Source of the DNA: Nocardia goodfellowii
GTDB taxonomy: Bacteria; Actinomycetota; Actinomycetes; Mycobacteriales; Mycobacteriaceae
DNA length: 64,000 nt
Direction of reading: 5' to 3'
Assembly (NCBI RefSeq): GCF_017875645.1
Contig: NZ_JAGGMR010000001.1
Location: 1,922,001-1,986,000 of the forward strand
The translations under genes and the position numbers were made by a program. A model generated the notes under the pieces. That model ran no database searches and was not told where the DNA came from. It was given only the letters and a program-made list of their open reading frames with translations. Positions 54,956 to 64,000 of the stretch are shown here, one piece after another (the stretch's first letter is position 1; every line of letters begins with the position of its first letter).

Positions 54956-55414
54956 CTATTCGGTGCAGGCCTCGAAATCGGTCATCGAATTCGGATCGAA
55001 TTCCTTGGGCTCCACCAGCACCAGCCAATTGCCGGAATTGTCCCGGATGACCGCCTCGGTGCCGTACGGCCGCTCCGCCGGCGGCTGCACGAACTCCACG
55101 CCCTTGGCCGTCAGCTCCTCGAATGCCTTCTGACAGTTCTCGGTCCGCAAGCCCAGCGCCCCGTGCGTGCCATTGGCGAGCGCCCGCCGGATCGCCTCGG
55201 CCATAGTGTCGTCCAGCGGCGGGCCGGGCACCATCAGCGTCACCTGCAATTCGAGATGGTCCGGCTGCGCCACCGTCACCCAGCGGAACCCGTTCTCGCC
55301 CATGGTGACGTCACTGGTCTCCACGAACCCCAGCTTGTCCACATACCACTGCTTGGCCTCGGTCTGATCGTTCACATAGACCGTGACCAGGGAAACGTTG
55401 CTAATCGTCGTCAT
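54956..55414 (-). CDS. VOC-family protein
   Basis: The 152-residue protein has two VOC modules: VTVYVNDQTEAKQWYVDKLGF near 12 and ELTAKGVEFVQPPAERPYGTE followed by DNSGNWLVLVEPKEF near 125. Related proteins are called glyoxalases or extradiol dioxygenase-like; the activity is not assigned. It sits 69 bases downstream of the AraC gene on the same strand, a common AraC-VOC pairing. Confidence 0.85.
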   Translation of the reverse strand: MTTISNVSLVTVYVNDQTEAKQWYVDKLGFVETSDVTMGENGFRWVTVAQPDHLELQVTLMVPGPPLDDTMAEAIRRALANGTHGALGLRTENCQKAFEELTAKGVEFVQPPAERPYGTEAVIRDNSGNWLVLVEPKEFDPNSMTDFEACTE

Positions 55415-55483
55415 GTGTACAGGCTATTTGCCCGCACCCGCCGACAGCTTCTCCGAAATTGCGCAGCCGGGTATCCGGGGTAG

Positions 55484-55942
55484 TCAATCCCCGAGCTGAT
55501 CGCGCGGAGTCCGATCGGACAGCCCGTGCATGAAAATGAAGCACCCGGGGATGTGCGGCGCGCTGCCGGCGAATTTGGCCTGATATTCCGAGGGGCTGAC
55601 TCCGACCAACTGGCGGAACTTGCTGCTGAACGACCCGAGGCTGCTGTAGCCGACCAGCATGCAGATTTCGGTCACCGTCAGATTGGTGGAGCGCAAAAGA
55701 TCTTGCGCCCGTTCGATACGGCGCTCGGCCAGATAGACGGCGGGTGTCTTCCCGTACACCGCGGCGAAGGCGCGCAGGAAGTGGAACTTGGATATCCCTG
55801 CCGCCGAGGCCAATTCGTCCAGGTCCAGGGGATCGGCGTAATTCCGGTCGGCCAAGTCCCGCGCCCGTCGCAGATGCGGGAGCAGATAGAGCGCGGGCAG
55901 GCCGTAGCGATTGCTCGCAGGTCGCTCGGAAGGGGCGGCCAT
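55484..55942 (-). CDS. AraC-type HTH regulator
   Basis: The 152-residue product is mainly a double HTH AraC domain: DLDELASAAGISKFHFLRAF near 40 and VTEICMLVGYSSLGSFSSKF near 90. A separate ligand domain is absent. Its ATG overlaps the last base of the menJ stop (TGATG), so it is co-translated with menJ; the VOC gene follows. Probably regulates the VOC gene. Confidence 0.88.
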   Translation of the reverse strand: MAAPSERPASNRYGLPALYLLPHLRRARDLADRNYADPLDLDELASAAGISKFHFLRAFAAVYGKTPAVYLAERRIERAQDLLRSTNLTVTEICMLVGYSSLGSFSSKFRQLVGVSPSEYQAKFAGSAPHIPGCFIFMHGLSDRTPRDQLGD

Positions 55943-57201
55943 CAGGTGAAGGGTTGCAACTCGTCATAGCGCATGGACGCGCGACCGGCCAGATGCCAGG
56001 CGCGGGCGGTGATGTCGAGGTCCTCGTCGGTGACGAGGTTGCCCATCACCCGAACCGCCGTGCGCTGCAGGTACTTCGAACGCATCACGGGCGGACCGCC
56101 GAGCGGCACCATGCGCGGATGGGTCGCCAGACCCGCGATCCGCCGGGCCACCGAGAAGGTCCGCCCGTAGCGGGCGCGCAGCAGTTCCGGCCAGATCCGC
56201 GTGAAATCGGGTTCGTCCAGCAGTTCGGACAGCATGTGCCCGCCTTCGAGCCCGTAATCGATGCCCTCACCGTTAAGCGGGTTCACACAGCCCGCCGCGT
56301 CACCGATGAGCACCCAGTTCCGTCCGGCGACATTCGACACCGCCCCGCCCATCGGCAGCAGCGCCGAAGCGATCGCCCGCAGTTCCCCTTCGAACCCCCA
56401 CTCCTCGAAGCGCTGCGAAGTGTAGTGCTGCAGAAGGGGTTTCAACGCGATGTGGGACGGTCGCGCCTCGGTGGCCAGGGACCCGACGCCGATGTTCACC
56501 TCGCCGTTGCCGAGCGGGAACACCCACCCGTAACCGGGCACGAGATTGTTCTCGGCGTCACGCAACTCCAAATGCGAAGTGATCCACTGGTCGTCGCTGC
56601 GCGCGGACTTGATGTAGGCGCGCGCCGCCGTGCCGTACGCGTACCGGCGATGCCAGGTACGGCCGAGCTTCTTGCCGATGGGGGAGCGCACGCCATCGGC
56701 GACCACCAGCGTGCGGCACTCGATGGCGTGCGTGCCCGCCCCGGTCTGCACCGTCACCCCGCTGACCCGATCACCCGCACGGGTGACATCGATCACCTTG
56801 GTGCCGTCCAGCATCCCGGCCCCCGACTTCACCGCCGTCTCACGCAACTTGTCGTCGAGTTCGGTTCGGGGCACGGCACTTCCATAGGTCGGAAAGGAAC
56901 CGGCGGGCCAGGGCAGCAGCGCCTCGCGACCGAACCCCGTCATCCGCAGACCGTGGTTGACGGTGTGCGCCCGCAGCCAGTCGCCGAGCCCCAGGTGCTC
57001 CAGTTCCTTGGTCGCGCGCGGTGTCAATCCGTCACCGCAGGTCTTGTCCCTGGGGAACACCGCGGAATCGATCAGCAGCACCTCGCGACCCGCCCGCGCC
57101 GCCCACGCCGCCGCGGCGGAACCCGCCGGGCCCGCACCGACGACCAGAACCTCGGTCCGGGTGGGCAGCGCGTTCGCGGGTGTGACATCCGGTGAACCCA
57201 T
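55942..57201 (-). CDS. menJ: Geranylgeranyl-reductase-family enzyme (menaquinone side-chain reductase MenJ)
   Basis: In mycobacteria MenJ saturates one double bond of the menaquinone isoprenoid tail. The 419-residue FAD protein has VLVVGAGPAGSAAAAWAARAG near 19-39, CGDGLTPRA near 55, LVVADGVRSPIGKKLG near 165 and VLIGDAAGCVNPLNGEGI near 300. It is the counterpart of Rv0561c. ATG 57201 is used; the ORF is open to 57258. It is divergent from the polyprenyl synthase gene. Confidence 0.9.
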   Translation of the reverse strand: MGSPDVTPANALPTRTEVLVVGAGPAGSAAAAWAARAGREVLLIDSAVFPRDKTCGDGLTPRATKELEHLGLGDWLRAHTVNHGLRMTGFGREALLPWPAGSFPTYGSAVPRTELDDKLRETAVKSGAGMLDGTKVIDVTRAGDRVSGVTVQTGAGTHAIECRTLVVADGVRSPIGKKLGRTWHRRYAYGTAARAYIKSARSDDQWITSHLELRDAENNLVPGYGWVFPLGNGEVNIGVGSLATEARPSHIALKPLLQHYTSQRFEEWGFEGELRAIASALLPMGGAVSNVAGRNWVLIGDAAGCVNPLNGEGIDYGLEGGHMLSELLDEPDFTRIWPELLRARYGRTFSVARRIAGLATHPRMVPLGGPPVMRSKYLQRTAVRVMGNLVTDEDLDITARAWHLAGRASMRYDELQPFT

Positions 57202-57405
57202 GCGCTCAATACTTGCAGGACGGTCATGTTCGTGTCGACGCGGTGTGCCCGCCAACACGGCGAATCCGGCGCGGCCCAGCCGTCTCGCGTACGCCCCATA
57301 TGGAAGGCTGGATGGTGCACCACATAGTGACGGTGTTCATGGGGCCGCGTGGCTGGGACACGCTAGGTTCTTACCGTGGGGTCGGACGCATCGCTGGGAG
57401 AAGAA

Positions 57406-58554
57406 ATGAGCACATCGGCTGTGGATGAGCACTCGGGGATGGCAGGAGGCGGAGCCGAGGGGGCGGGCGAACTCAGCACCGTGGTGGCCGGGGTCGATCT
57501 CGGCGACTCCGAGCTCGCGAGCACTGTGCGCAACGGCCTCGAGCAGGTCGAAAAACTCCTCATCGACGAGCTGTCCGACGGCGAAGACTTCCTGCAGGAA
57601 GCGGCGCTGCATCTGGCCAAGGCCGGCGGCAAGCGATTCCGTCCGCTGTTCACCATTCTCACCGGCCAGCTCGGCCCGAACCCCACCGATCCCGCGCTGA
57701 TCACCGCCGGCACCGTCGTCGAACTCGTGCACCTGGCCACGCTGTACCACGACGACGTGATGGACGAGGCCCCGATGCGCCGCGGGGCCGTGAGCGTCAA
57801 TTCCCGCTGGGGCAACAGCATCGCGATCCTGGCCGGCGACTACCTGTTCGCGCACGCCTCCCGCCTGACCTCCACCCTGGGCCCGGACGCGGTGCGCATC
57901 ATCGCCGAAACCTTCGCCGAACTGGTCACCGGCCAGATGCGGGAAACCATGGGTGCTCGCGAAGCCCAGGATCCGATCGAGCACTACCTGCGCGTGGTCT
58001 GGGAGAAGACAGGCTCGCTGATCGCCGCGTCGGGCCGTTTCGGTGGCACGTTCTCCGGCGCCGACACCGACCATGTCGAGCGTCTGGCCCGCCTCGGTGA
58101 CGCCGTGGGCACCGCCTTCCAGATCTCCGACGACATCATCGATATCTCCTCGGCGGCCGAGCAGTCCGGCAAGACGCCGGGCACCGATCTGCGCGAGGGT
58201 GTGCACACCCTGCCGGTGCTGTACGCGCTGCGCGAGGAAGGCGCCGAGGGCGACCGCCTGCGCGCGATGCTGACCCACCCCGTCGGCTCCGCCTCCGACC
58301 ATCCCCCTGTGCTCACCCACCCCGTCGGCTCCGCCTCCGACCATCCCCCTGTGCTGGCCCGCCCGCTGGAGACCGACGCCGAGGTCGAGGAGGCCCTGGC
58401 GCTGCTGGGACGTTCTCGCGGCATGGTGCTGGCCAAGGAGAAGCTGCAGGGTTACGCCGACATCGCGTACGCCGAATTGTCCGCATTGCCCGCCGGCCCG
58501 GCCAATGACGCCCTGGAGCGACTCGTCCGCTACACCATCGAGCGGGTCGGCTGA
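57406..58554 (+). CDS. grcC: Polyprenyl diphosphate synthase (GrcC-like) with in-frame repeat insertions
   Basis: The enzyme makes the polyprenyl diphosphate used for the menaquinone tail (position of Rv0562). The 382-residue protein has KAGGKRFRPLF near 67, the first Asp-rich motif LYHDDVMDEAPMRRG near 115 and the second ISDDIIDISS near 243. Compared with the family it has about 15 extra N-terminal residues (HSGMAGGGAEGAGELS) and a duplicated 14-residue insert (HPVGSASDHPPVLT twice) near 290-317, each encoded by a copy of one GC-rich repeat. GGGAG 5 bases upstream supports ATG 57406; GTG 57376 behind TAGGTT is an alternative leaderless start. Confidence 0.9.
   Translation: MSTSAVDEHSGMAGGGAEGAGELSTVVAGVDLGDSELASTVRNGLEQVEKLLIDELSDGEDFLQEAALHLAKAGGKRFRPLFTILTGQLGPNPTDPALITAGTVVELVHLATLYHDDVMDEAPMRRGAVSVNSRWGNSIAILAGDYLFAHASRLTSTLGPDAVRIIAETFAELVTGQMRETMGAREAQDPIEHYLRVVWEKTGSLIAASGRFGGTFSGADTDHVERLARLGDAVGTAFQISDDIIDISSAAEQSGKTPGTDLREGVHTLPVLYALREEGAEGDRLRAMLTHPVGSASDHPPVLTHPVGSASDHPPVLARPLETDAEVEEALALLGRSRGMVLAKEKLQGYADIAYAELSALPAGPANDALERLVRYTIERVG
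57432..57467 (+). repeat. GC-rich 36-bp repeat, direct copy within grcC
   Basis: This 36-base segment with core GGAGGCGGAGCCGA matches the reverse complement of the two later copies at 31 of 36 positions. It encodes the extra N-terminal residues of GrcC. Confidence 0.65.
58273..58356 (-). repeat. Tandem 42-bp repeat, inverted copies within grcC
   Basis: Two 42-base units (58273-58314, 58315-58356) differ only at their last base. Read on the minus strand they carry the same core as the copy at 57432. They encode two 14-residue in-frame inserts. Confidence 0.8.
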
Positions 58555-58634
58555 GCCACAGCTCGAGCGGGAACCTTGCCCGCCCGCCTGTCGTTGACCT
58601 CGTGTAATGCCAGCGAAGTGCCGGTGGCTCGGAG

Positions 58635-58745
58635 ATGCCCGACGTGAGTGCCGATTTCGCTGACTCGGCTACTGCGTCGCCGCCGGCCGCCGGCGCCACT
58701 GCTGTGGCGCCCGGGTCCGGGCGCAAGACGCGGAGAGGCGGATGA
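58635..58745 (+). CDS. Possible 36-residue leader ORF upstream of htpX
   Basis: ATG 58635 opens 36 codons ([20 protein letters not shown]...) that end 7 bases before the htpX ATG. CGGAG touches the ATG, so initiation is uncertain. It may be an upstream ORF, or only an open stretch in GC-rich DNA. Confidence 0.25.
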   Translation: MPDVSADFADSATASPPAAGATAVAPGSGRKTRRGG

Positions 58746-58752
58746 GCGACCT

Positions 58753-59634
58753 ATGCACGGCGGTTATGCGAACGGCCTGAAGACCTTCGGGCTCATGGTC
58801 GGGCTGTCGGCGCTGATCGTCTTCGCCGGGGCCATGTTCCGCAGCCCGACGATTCTGGTCATCGCCATCCTGATCGCGGTCGGCACGAACGCCTACGCCT
58901 ATTTCAACAGCGACAAGCTCGCGTTGAAGGCGATGCACGCCCAGCCGGTCAGTGAGCTGGAAGCGCCCGTCATCTACCGCATCGTGCGCGAACTCGCGAC
59001 CACGGCACGTCAGCCGATGCCGCGGCTCTACATCTCGCCCACCAACGCACCCAATGCCTTCGCCACCGGCCGGAGTCCGCGACATGCCGCGGTCTGCTGT
59101 ACCAGCGGCATTCTGCAGATCTTGGACGAGCGGGAGTTGCGCGCCGTGCTCGGCCACGAGCTGTCGCATGTCTACAACCGCGACATCCTGATCTCCTCGA
59201 TCGCGGGCGCGCTCGCCGCCGTCATCTCCGGCTTGGCCAACCTGGCCTTCTTCGCCTCGATGTTCGGTGGCAACCGCGACAGCGGCGGGGGCCCCAATGT
59301 CCTCGGTGTGCTTTTGATCTCACTTCTCGGCCCGATCGCCGCGACCCTGGTGCGGCTGGCCGTCTCGCGCTCCCGGGAGTTCCAGGCGGATCAGTCCGGC
59401 GCCGAATTGACGGGTGACCCACTGGCTCTCGCGTCGGCGCTGCGGAAGCTGGAGCGTGGCGTCCAGGCCGCTCCGCTGCCCCCCGAGCCACAGCTCACGA
59501 CGCAGTCGCACCTGATGATCGCCAACCCGTTCCGCAATGGTGAGCGGGCGGCGCGCTGGTTCTCCACCCATCCGCCGATGGCCGAGCGCATCGCGCGCCT
59601 CGAAGAACTGGCGGGCGGCCCGCGCGATCACTGA
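58753..59634 (+). CDS. htpX: Membrane zinc metalloprotease HtpX
   Basis: HtpX degrades misfolded membrane proteins. From ATG 58753 the protein has 293 residues: two N-terminal helices (about 11-28 and 34-50), the zinc motif HELSH in [15 protein letters not shown] near 135, two more helices, and the third ligand Glu in [11 protein letters not shown] near 215. [18 protein letters not shown] near 90 is a family signature. The longer ORF to 58648 lacks the family N-terminus. It corresponds to Rv0563, after the prenyl synthase. Confidence 0.94.
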   Translation: MHGGYANGLKTFGLMVGLSALIVFAGAMFRSPTILVIAILIAVGTNAYAYFNSDKLALKAMHAQPVSELEAPVIYRIVRELATTARQPMPRLYISPTNAPNAFATGRSPRHAAVCCTSGILQILDERELRAVLGHELSHVYNRDILISSIAGALAAVISGLANLAFFASMFGGNRDSGGGPNVLGVLLISLLGPIAATLVRLAVSRSREFQADQSGAELTGDPLALASALRKLERGVQAAPLPPEPQLTTQSHLMIANPFRNGERAARWFSTHPPMAERIARLEELAGGPRDH

Positions 59635-59679
59635 AACCGCAAGCCGCCCAACCTTTTCCGCGTCTATCGGTATCGACGT

Positions 59680-60171
59680 CTATCGGTAATTGACGAACTG
59701 CAGCGCGATACCGAAATCCTCGCCCTTCAGCAGCGAGATGACGGCCTGCAGGTCATCGCGCTTCTTGCTGCTGACTCGTAATTCATCGCCCTGAATCTGC
59801 GCCTTGACGCCCTTGGGGCCCTCGTCGCGGATCTTCTTGGAGATCTTCTTGGCGTGCTCGGTGTCGATGCCCTGCACCAGCTCACCGGTGATCTTGTAGG
59901 TCTTGCCGGAGGCCTGTGGTTCGCCGGCGTCGAACGCCTTGAGCGAGATGTCGCGGCGGATCAGCTTCTCCTTGAACACCTCGAGCGCGGCCTTGACCCG
60001 CTCCTCCGCCTCGGCGGTCAGCACGATCTTGTCCTCGCCGGACCACTCGATGGTGGCGCCGGTGCCACGGAAGTCGTAGCGGGTGTTCAGCTCCTTCTCC
60101 GCCTGATGCAGGGCGTTGTCGACCTCCTGCCGGTCGACCTTGCTGACGACATCGAAAGACGAATCGGCCAC
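59680..60171 (-). CDS. yajQ: YajQ-family nucleotide-binding protein
   Basis: The 163-residue protein has [20 protein letters not shown] at the start, [11 protein letters not shown] near 27, and two RRM-like halves ending [10 protein letters not shown]. YajQ proteins bind nucleotides (cyclic di-GMP in some species) and may act as regulators. GTG 60171 has AGGAG 8 bases upstream. It is convergent with htpX (46 bases). Confidence 0.93.
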   Translation of the reverse strand: MADSSFDVVSKVDRQEVDNALHQAEKELNTRYDFRGTGATIEWSGEDKIVLTAEAEERVKAALEVFKEKLIRRDISLKAFDAGEPQASGKTYKITGELVQGIDTEHAKKISKKIRDEGPKGVKAQIQGDELRVSSKKRDDLQAVISLLKGEDFGIALQFVNYR

Positions 60172-60407
60172 ACTGCGCTCCTGTTCCTGGCTGAAGTTCT
60201 CGAACGATCGGCGAGCAATCGCCGACGGTCACTTCCGGACATCGTTAGTTCTACCCGGAAGGGCGACGGTAGTCCCGCCGCAGCACGGCACGGGTAGCCG
60301 GGCAGGACGGTGATGCCACGCGGAGCCGCCCTCAAACCGGTGTTGTGCAGCCGGTTTGCATTGGGGGTGCGGGTTGGTTGTATTCTCGTCACCGCGCCTA
60401 GCGTGAT

Positions 60408-60490
60408 GGCAGATTGCCCGAGCGGCCAATGGGAGCAGACTGTAAATCTGTCGGCGAAAGCCTACGTAGGTTCGAATCCTACATCTGCCA
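60408..60490 (+). tRNA. tRNA-Tyr (GTA)
   Basis: The 83-base class II tRNA pairs GGCAGAT with ATCTGCC. Its anticodon loop CTGTAAA gives anticodon GTA, and it has a long variable arm and TTCGAAT in the T loop. CCA is not encoded. Confidence 0.95.
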
Positions 60491-60685
60491 CCGGAAACCC
60501 CCGTCGATCGAGTTGATCGGCGGGGGTTCTTGGTTTTTCCGGCGCGCCCGCCGCCCGGCGGCCGGACATCCTTCGGAAACCGCTTCTGACCTCACGATTT
60601 GGCGGTGCGACCGAGGAGTGTGTAATCTCGTTCAAGACTTCGCCGCGCCGAGTCAGTCAGTAAGACCCGGAGCGGATGCTGTCAT

Positions 60686-60758
60686 GCCCCCTTAGCTCAG
60701 TCGGCAGAGCGTTTCCATGGTAAGGAAAAGGTCAACGGTTCGATTCCGTTAGGGGGCT
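60686..60758 (+). tRNA. tRNA-Thr (GGT)
   Basis: The 73-base tRNA has acceptor GCCCCCT/AGGGGGC. Anticodon stem TTTCC/GGAAA surrounds loop ATGGTAA, anticodon GGT. CCA is not encoded. Confidence 0.95.
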
Positions 60759-60847
60759 CGCCGGATTGCCGGTGGTGACCGACTCGGCATCGCTATAGTG
60801 CCCCACAGTGTGGGGCTGGGTGCGGCACCAATGGCAATGCGCCCCGT

Positions 60848-60923
60848 GGCGGTGTAGCTCAGTCGGTAGAGCAAACGACTCATAATCGTTGTGTCGCCGG
60901 TTCAAGTCCGGCCATCGCTACCA
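60848..60923 (+). tRNA. tRNA-Met (CAT, elongator)
   Basis: The tRNA has acceptor GGCGGTG/CATCGCT with two wobble pairs, anticodon stem AACGA/TCGTT and loop CTCATAA, anticodon CAT, and encoded CCA at 60921-60923. The acceptor and D-stem fit elongator rather than initiator tRNA. Confidence 0.93.
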
Positions 60924-60962
60924 ATAACCAGACCGCTAGGTTGACGCGAAAGAAGGAATGTC

Positions 60963-61133
60963 GTGGCCGCGAAGTCCACCGATGTCCGGCCAAAGATCAC
61001 CTTGGCCTGCGAAGAGTGCAAGCATCGCAACTACATCACCAAGAAGAACCGGCGCAACGACCCGGATCGCTTGGAGATCAAGAAGTACTGCCCGAACTGC
61101 AACACCCACCGGGCGCACAAGGAATCCCGCTAA
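60963..61133 (+). CDS. rpmG: Large-subunit ribosomal protein bL33 (zinc-binding form)
   Basis: The 56-residue product from GTG 60963 has two Cys-x2-Cys pairs (CEEC and CPNC), making it the zinc-binding C+ paralogue. Mycobacteria also place rpmG2 directly after tRNA genes and before hadA. GAAGGA lies about 7 bases upstream, and TAGGTT at 60937 is a possible -10. Confidence 0.95.
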   Translation: MAAKSTDVRPKITLACEECKHRNYITKKNRRNDPDRLEIKKYCPNCNTHRAHKESR

Positions 61134-61163
61134 ACCGGGACCATATAAAGCTAGAGCTGCCAG

Positions 61164-61185
61164 GGCCGGACGAGAGTCCGGCCTT
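61164..61185 (+). terminator. Terminator after rpmG
   Basis: An 8-bp perfect stem (GGCCGGAC/GTCCGGCC) with a GAGA tetraloop is followed by TT. Confidence 0.8.
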
Positions 61186-61338
61186 AGCGCTATCCAGGGC
61201 AAGAGCGATATACGGACGACCGCCTGCGACTGCTTGCCGGTCGTTCGAAATGGTCAGCCGCCACTCGCGGTCACGCCGGGATCCCTCAGCAAGTCGGCGT
61301 GATTGCTCCGCCGACTCCGGGCTGCGGGGTCAGATAGG

Positions 61339-61344
61339 TACAGT
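61339..61344 (+). promoter_or_regulatory. -10 element of hadAB
   Basis: TACAGT is 6 bases before GTG 61351; leaderless arrangement. Confidence 0.5.
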
Positions 61345-61350
61345 CCTCCC

Positions 61351-62421
61351 GTGACAATCAACACCACCGGTACAGACGAAGTCCAAGCGAGCGTCGAGTT
61401 CGACGCCGCTGCCCATGCGGCGGCCATGGTCGGTCACCACTACCGCGTCGACGACTACTACGAGGTCGGCCGCGAGAAGGTCCGCGAATACGCCCGCGCC
61501 GTGCAGGACTACCACCCGGTGCACTGGGAAGAGGACGTGGCGCTCGAATACGGCTATGAGAGCCTGGTCGCACCGCTCACCTTCATTTCGCTGGTCGGAA
61601 TCCTGGCCCAGCGCAAGCTGTTCGAGCAGATCGTCACCGGCTACGACCTGAGCCAGATCATGCAGACCGATCAGATCCTGGAGTTCCACCGGCCCATCAA
61701 GGTCGGCGACCAGCTCACCTGTGACGTCTACCTGCACTCGTTCCGGCAGGCGTTCGGCGGCGACATCATCGTCACCAAGAACATCGTCACCGACCAGCAC
61801 GACGAGCTGGTCCTCACCACCTACACCACGCTGATCGGCCGCAGCGGCGGCGATATCGACCCGAACCTGCAGGGCGCCGTGCGCGGCGTGCTGATGCACG
61901 GCGTCGGCGACGGCGAGGCGCCGGACCACCGTCCCCGCAGCAGTGCCCTCGAGGGCGCTGCCGTCCCGGCGAAGACCCCGAAGATCGCGCCGTCCAAGCA
62001 GGCGCTGCGTTTCGAGGACATCGCGGCCGGCGACGAACTGCCCGCCCGCACCGTCCGGCTCACTCGCGGCGATCTGGTCAACTACGCCGGCGTCTCCGGC
62101 GACGCCAACCCGATCCACTGGAGCGACGAGGTGGTCAAGCTCGTCGGCCTGGACAACGTGGTCGCGCACGGCATGCTCACCATGGGCCTCGGCGGCGGTT
62201 TCATCACCTCCTGGCTGGGTGACCCGGGCGCGGTCAAGGAATACAACGTCCGTTTCACCAGCCCCGTCTACGTCGGTTCCGACGAGGCGGCCGAGGTCGA
62301 GTTCACCGGCAAGGTGAAGTCGGTCGATCCGCAAACCCGCACCGCGGTGATCGCGATGGTCGCGAAGTCGGCCGGGCGCAAGATCTTCGGGCGCGCGACG
62401 GCCACGGTTCAGCTGTCCTGA
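61351..62421 (+). CDS. hadAB: Fused (3R)-hydroxyacyl-ACP dehydratase subunits HadA-HadB
   Basis: In the FAS-II cycle HadAB dehydrates 3-hydroxyacyl-ACP during mycolic acid elongation. The 356-residue polypeptide joins a HadA hot-dog domain (about 20-170; HYRVDDYYEVGREKVREYAR, ITKNIVT-type strand) and a HadB domain (about 210-356) with the hydratase-2 motif YAGVSGDANPIHWSDE, whose Asp and His are catalytic, and AHGMLTMGLGGGF. In M. tuberculosis these are separate genes followed by hadC; here they are one gene and hadC is absent. The linker is about 35 residues. GTG 61351 follows a leaderless-type -10. Confidence 0.92.
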   Translation: MTINTTGTDEVQASVEFDAAAHAAAMVGHHYRVDDYYEVGREKVREYARAVQDYHPVHWEEDVALEYGYESLVAPLTFISLVGILAQRKLFEQIVTGYDLSQIMQTDQILEFHRPIKVGDQLTCDVYLHSFRQAFGGDIIVTKNIVTDQHDELVLTTYTTLIGRSGGDIDPNLQGAVRGVLMHGVGDGEAPDHRPRSSALEGAAVPAKTPKIAPSKQALRFEDIAAGDELPARTVRLTRGDLVNYAGVSGDANPIHWSDEVVKLVGLDNVVAHGMLTMGLGGGFITSWLGDPGAVKEYNVRFTSPVYVGSDEAAEVEFTGKVKSVDPQTRTAVIAMVAKSAGRKIFGRATATVQLS

Positions 62422-62496
62422 GCGAGCCCGGTGGCCCCGGATTGGTAATTGGCGCGGGAGGTAACGTAGACTCGTGCTCCGGGGTCACCAGCCGCT

Positions 62497-62520
62497 GCGC
62501 GCTGCTCTCGAGCAGCGCGC
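62497..62520 (+). terminator. Terminator after hadAB
   Basis: A 10-bp stem (GCGCGCTGCT/AGCAGCGCGC) with a CTCG loop lies 75 bases after the hadAB stop. Confidence 0.75.
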
Positions 62521-62592
62521 GTGTCATGTGACAACCCGAAATAAGGTACAACTGAATAACGAAAGTGGTTGGACGCACTTCGGTCCGATCAA

Positions 62593-62665
<73 letters not shown>

Positions 62666-62732
62666 CCCTTAGCCGTAGCGACTGTTCGCGGGTCGCTCGA
62701 AAGAACCCAGCCAGCGACGAGAGAGGATCGAC

Positions 62733-63934
<1,202 letters not shown>

Positions 63935-63937
63935 TCC

Positions 63938-63964
63938 GATGGGGCTCCCGCGTGGGGCCCCATC
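63938..63964 (+). terminator. Hairpin after nusG
   Basis: An 8-bp stem (GATGGGGC/GCCCCATC) with an 11-base loop is followed by TTCGTAC. It may terminate or attenuate transcription before the ribosomal protein genes. Confidence 0.6.
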
Positions 63965-64000
63965 TTCGTACGACGGGACCCGCTCGATTACCGAGCCGGC

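Noticed and set aside
60302..60700. ORFs over the tRNA-Tyr region
   Set aside because: They cross the tRNA gene and have no homology or ribosome sites.

Overview
The window is a high-GC actinobacterial chromosome segment, most probably from Nocardia or a close mycolate-containing relative in the Mycobacteriales. Four things suggest this. The gene order follows the Mycobacterium tuberculosis block Rv0498 to Rv0639: isomerase, thioesterase, proC, small HTH, bS22, SDR, acyltransferase, serB-like, hemA-C-D-B, hemL, cytochrome c maturation, menA/E/B/D/G, menJ, prenyl synthase, htpX, tRNAs, rpmG, had, secE and nusG. It also has a rex gene ahead of hemA, a fused hadA-hadB gene, and many leaderless-type promoters (TANNNT about 5-9 bases before the start codon). 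The genus is inferred from gene content; species cannot be assigned from the sequence alone.

Layout. 0-8 kb: proline synthesis (proC), the ribosomal mini-protein bS22, a degenerate SDR with an acyltransferase, a HAD phosphatase and a glutaredoxin-like protein. 8-13.4 kb: the redox-controlled tetrapyrrole operon rex-hemA-hemC-hemD, with a Rex operator over its promoter. 13.4-23.8 kb: hemB with small membrane genes, then hemL, a phosphatase, TlpA, CcdA, ResB and CcsB (haem supply and cytochrome c assembly). 23.8-27.5 kb: an accessory-looking patch with an XRE/Nudix pair, a resolvase-like protein, DUF998 and a PH-like membrane protein. 27.6-30.9 kb: bldC, DUF4229, a cysteine synthase/desulfhydrase-like enzyme, an HTH/Clp-N pair under a double palindrome, and a holin-fold protein. 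30.9-45.6 kb: menaquinone synthesis (menA, menE, menB, menD, menG) interleaved with an AfsR/SARP-like ATPase regulator and a DrrAB-type ABC exporter. 45.7-49.9 kb: a single-polypeptide nitrate reductase fused to a flavoprotein reductase. 49.9-57.2 kb: redox enzymes, TetR, MarR and AraC regulators, a glycosyltransferase and menJ. 57.4-64 kb: polyprenyl synthase, htpX, yajQ, four tRNA genes, rpmG, hadAB, secE and nusG.

How the genes work together. Haem (hemA/C/D/B/L), cytochrome c maturation (TlpA-CcdA-ResB-CcsB) and menaquinone (menA/E/B/D/G/J plus a prenyl synthase) together build the respiratory chain, and Rex ties the first haem steps to NADH/NAD+. The hadAB, secE, nusG, rpmG and tRNA cluster is housekeeping.

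Most notable structure. A family of short intercistronic elements is inserted at translational-coupling sites (GTGA/ATGA). Three are exactly 81 bp including both 4-bp overlaps, and each encodes a 26-residue peptide that starts inside the upstream stop and ends inside the downstream start: rex/hemA, hemC/hemD, and one before menE. Two shorter versions lie on either side of tlpA. This matches the organisation described for mycobacterial interspersed repetitive units (MIRUs). A related GC-rich repeat seems to have entered the coding sequences of the polyprenyl synthase and a thioesterase in frame.
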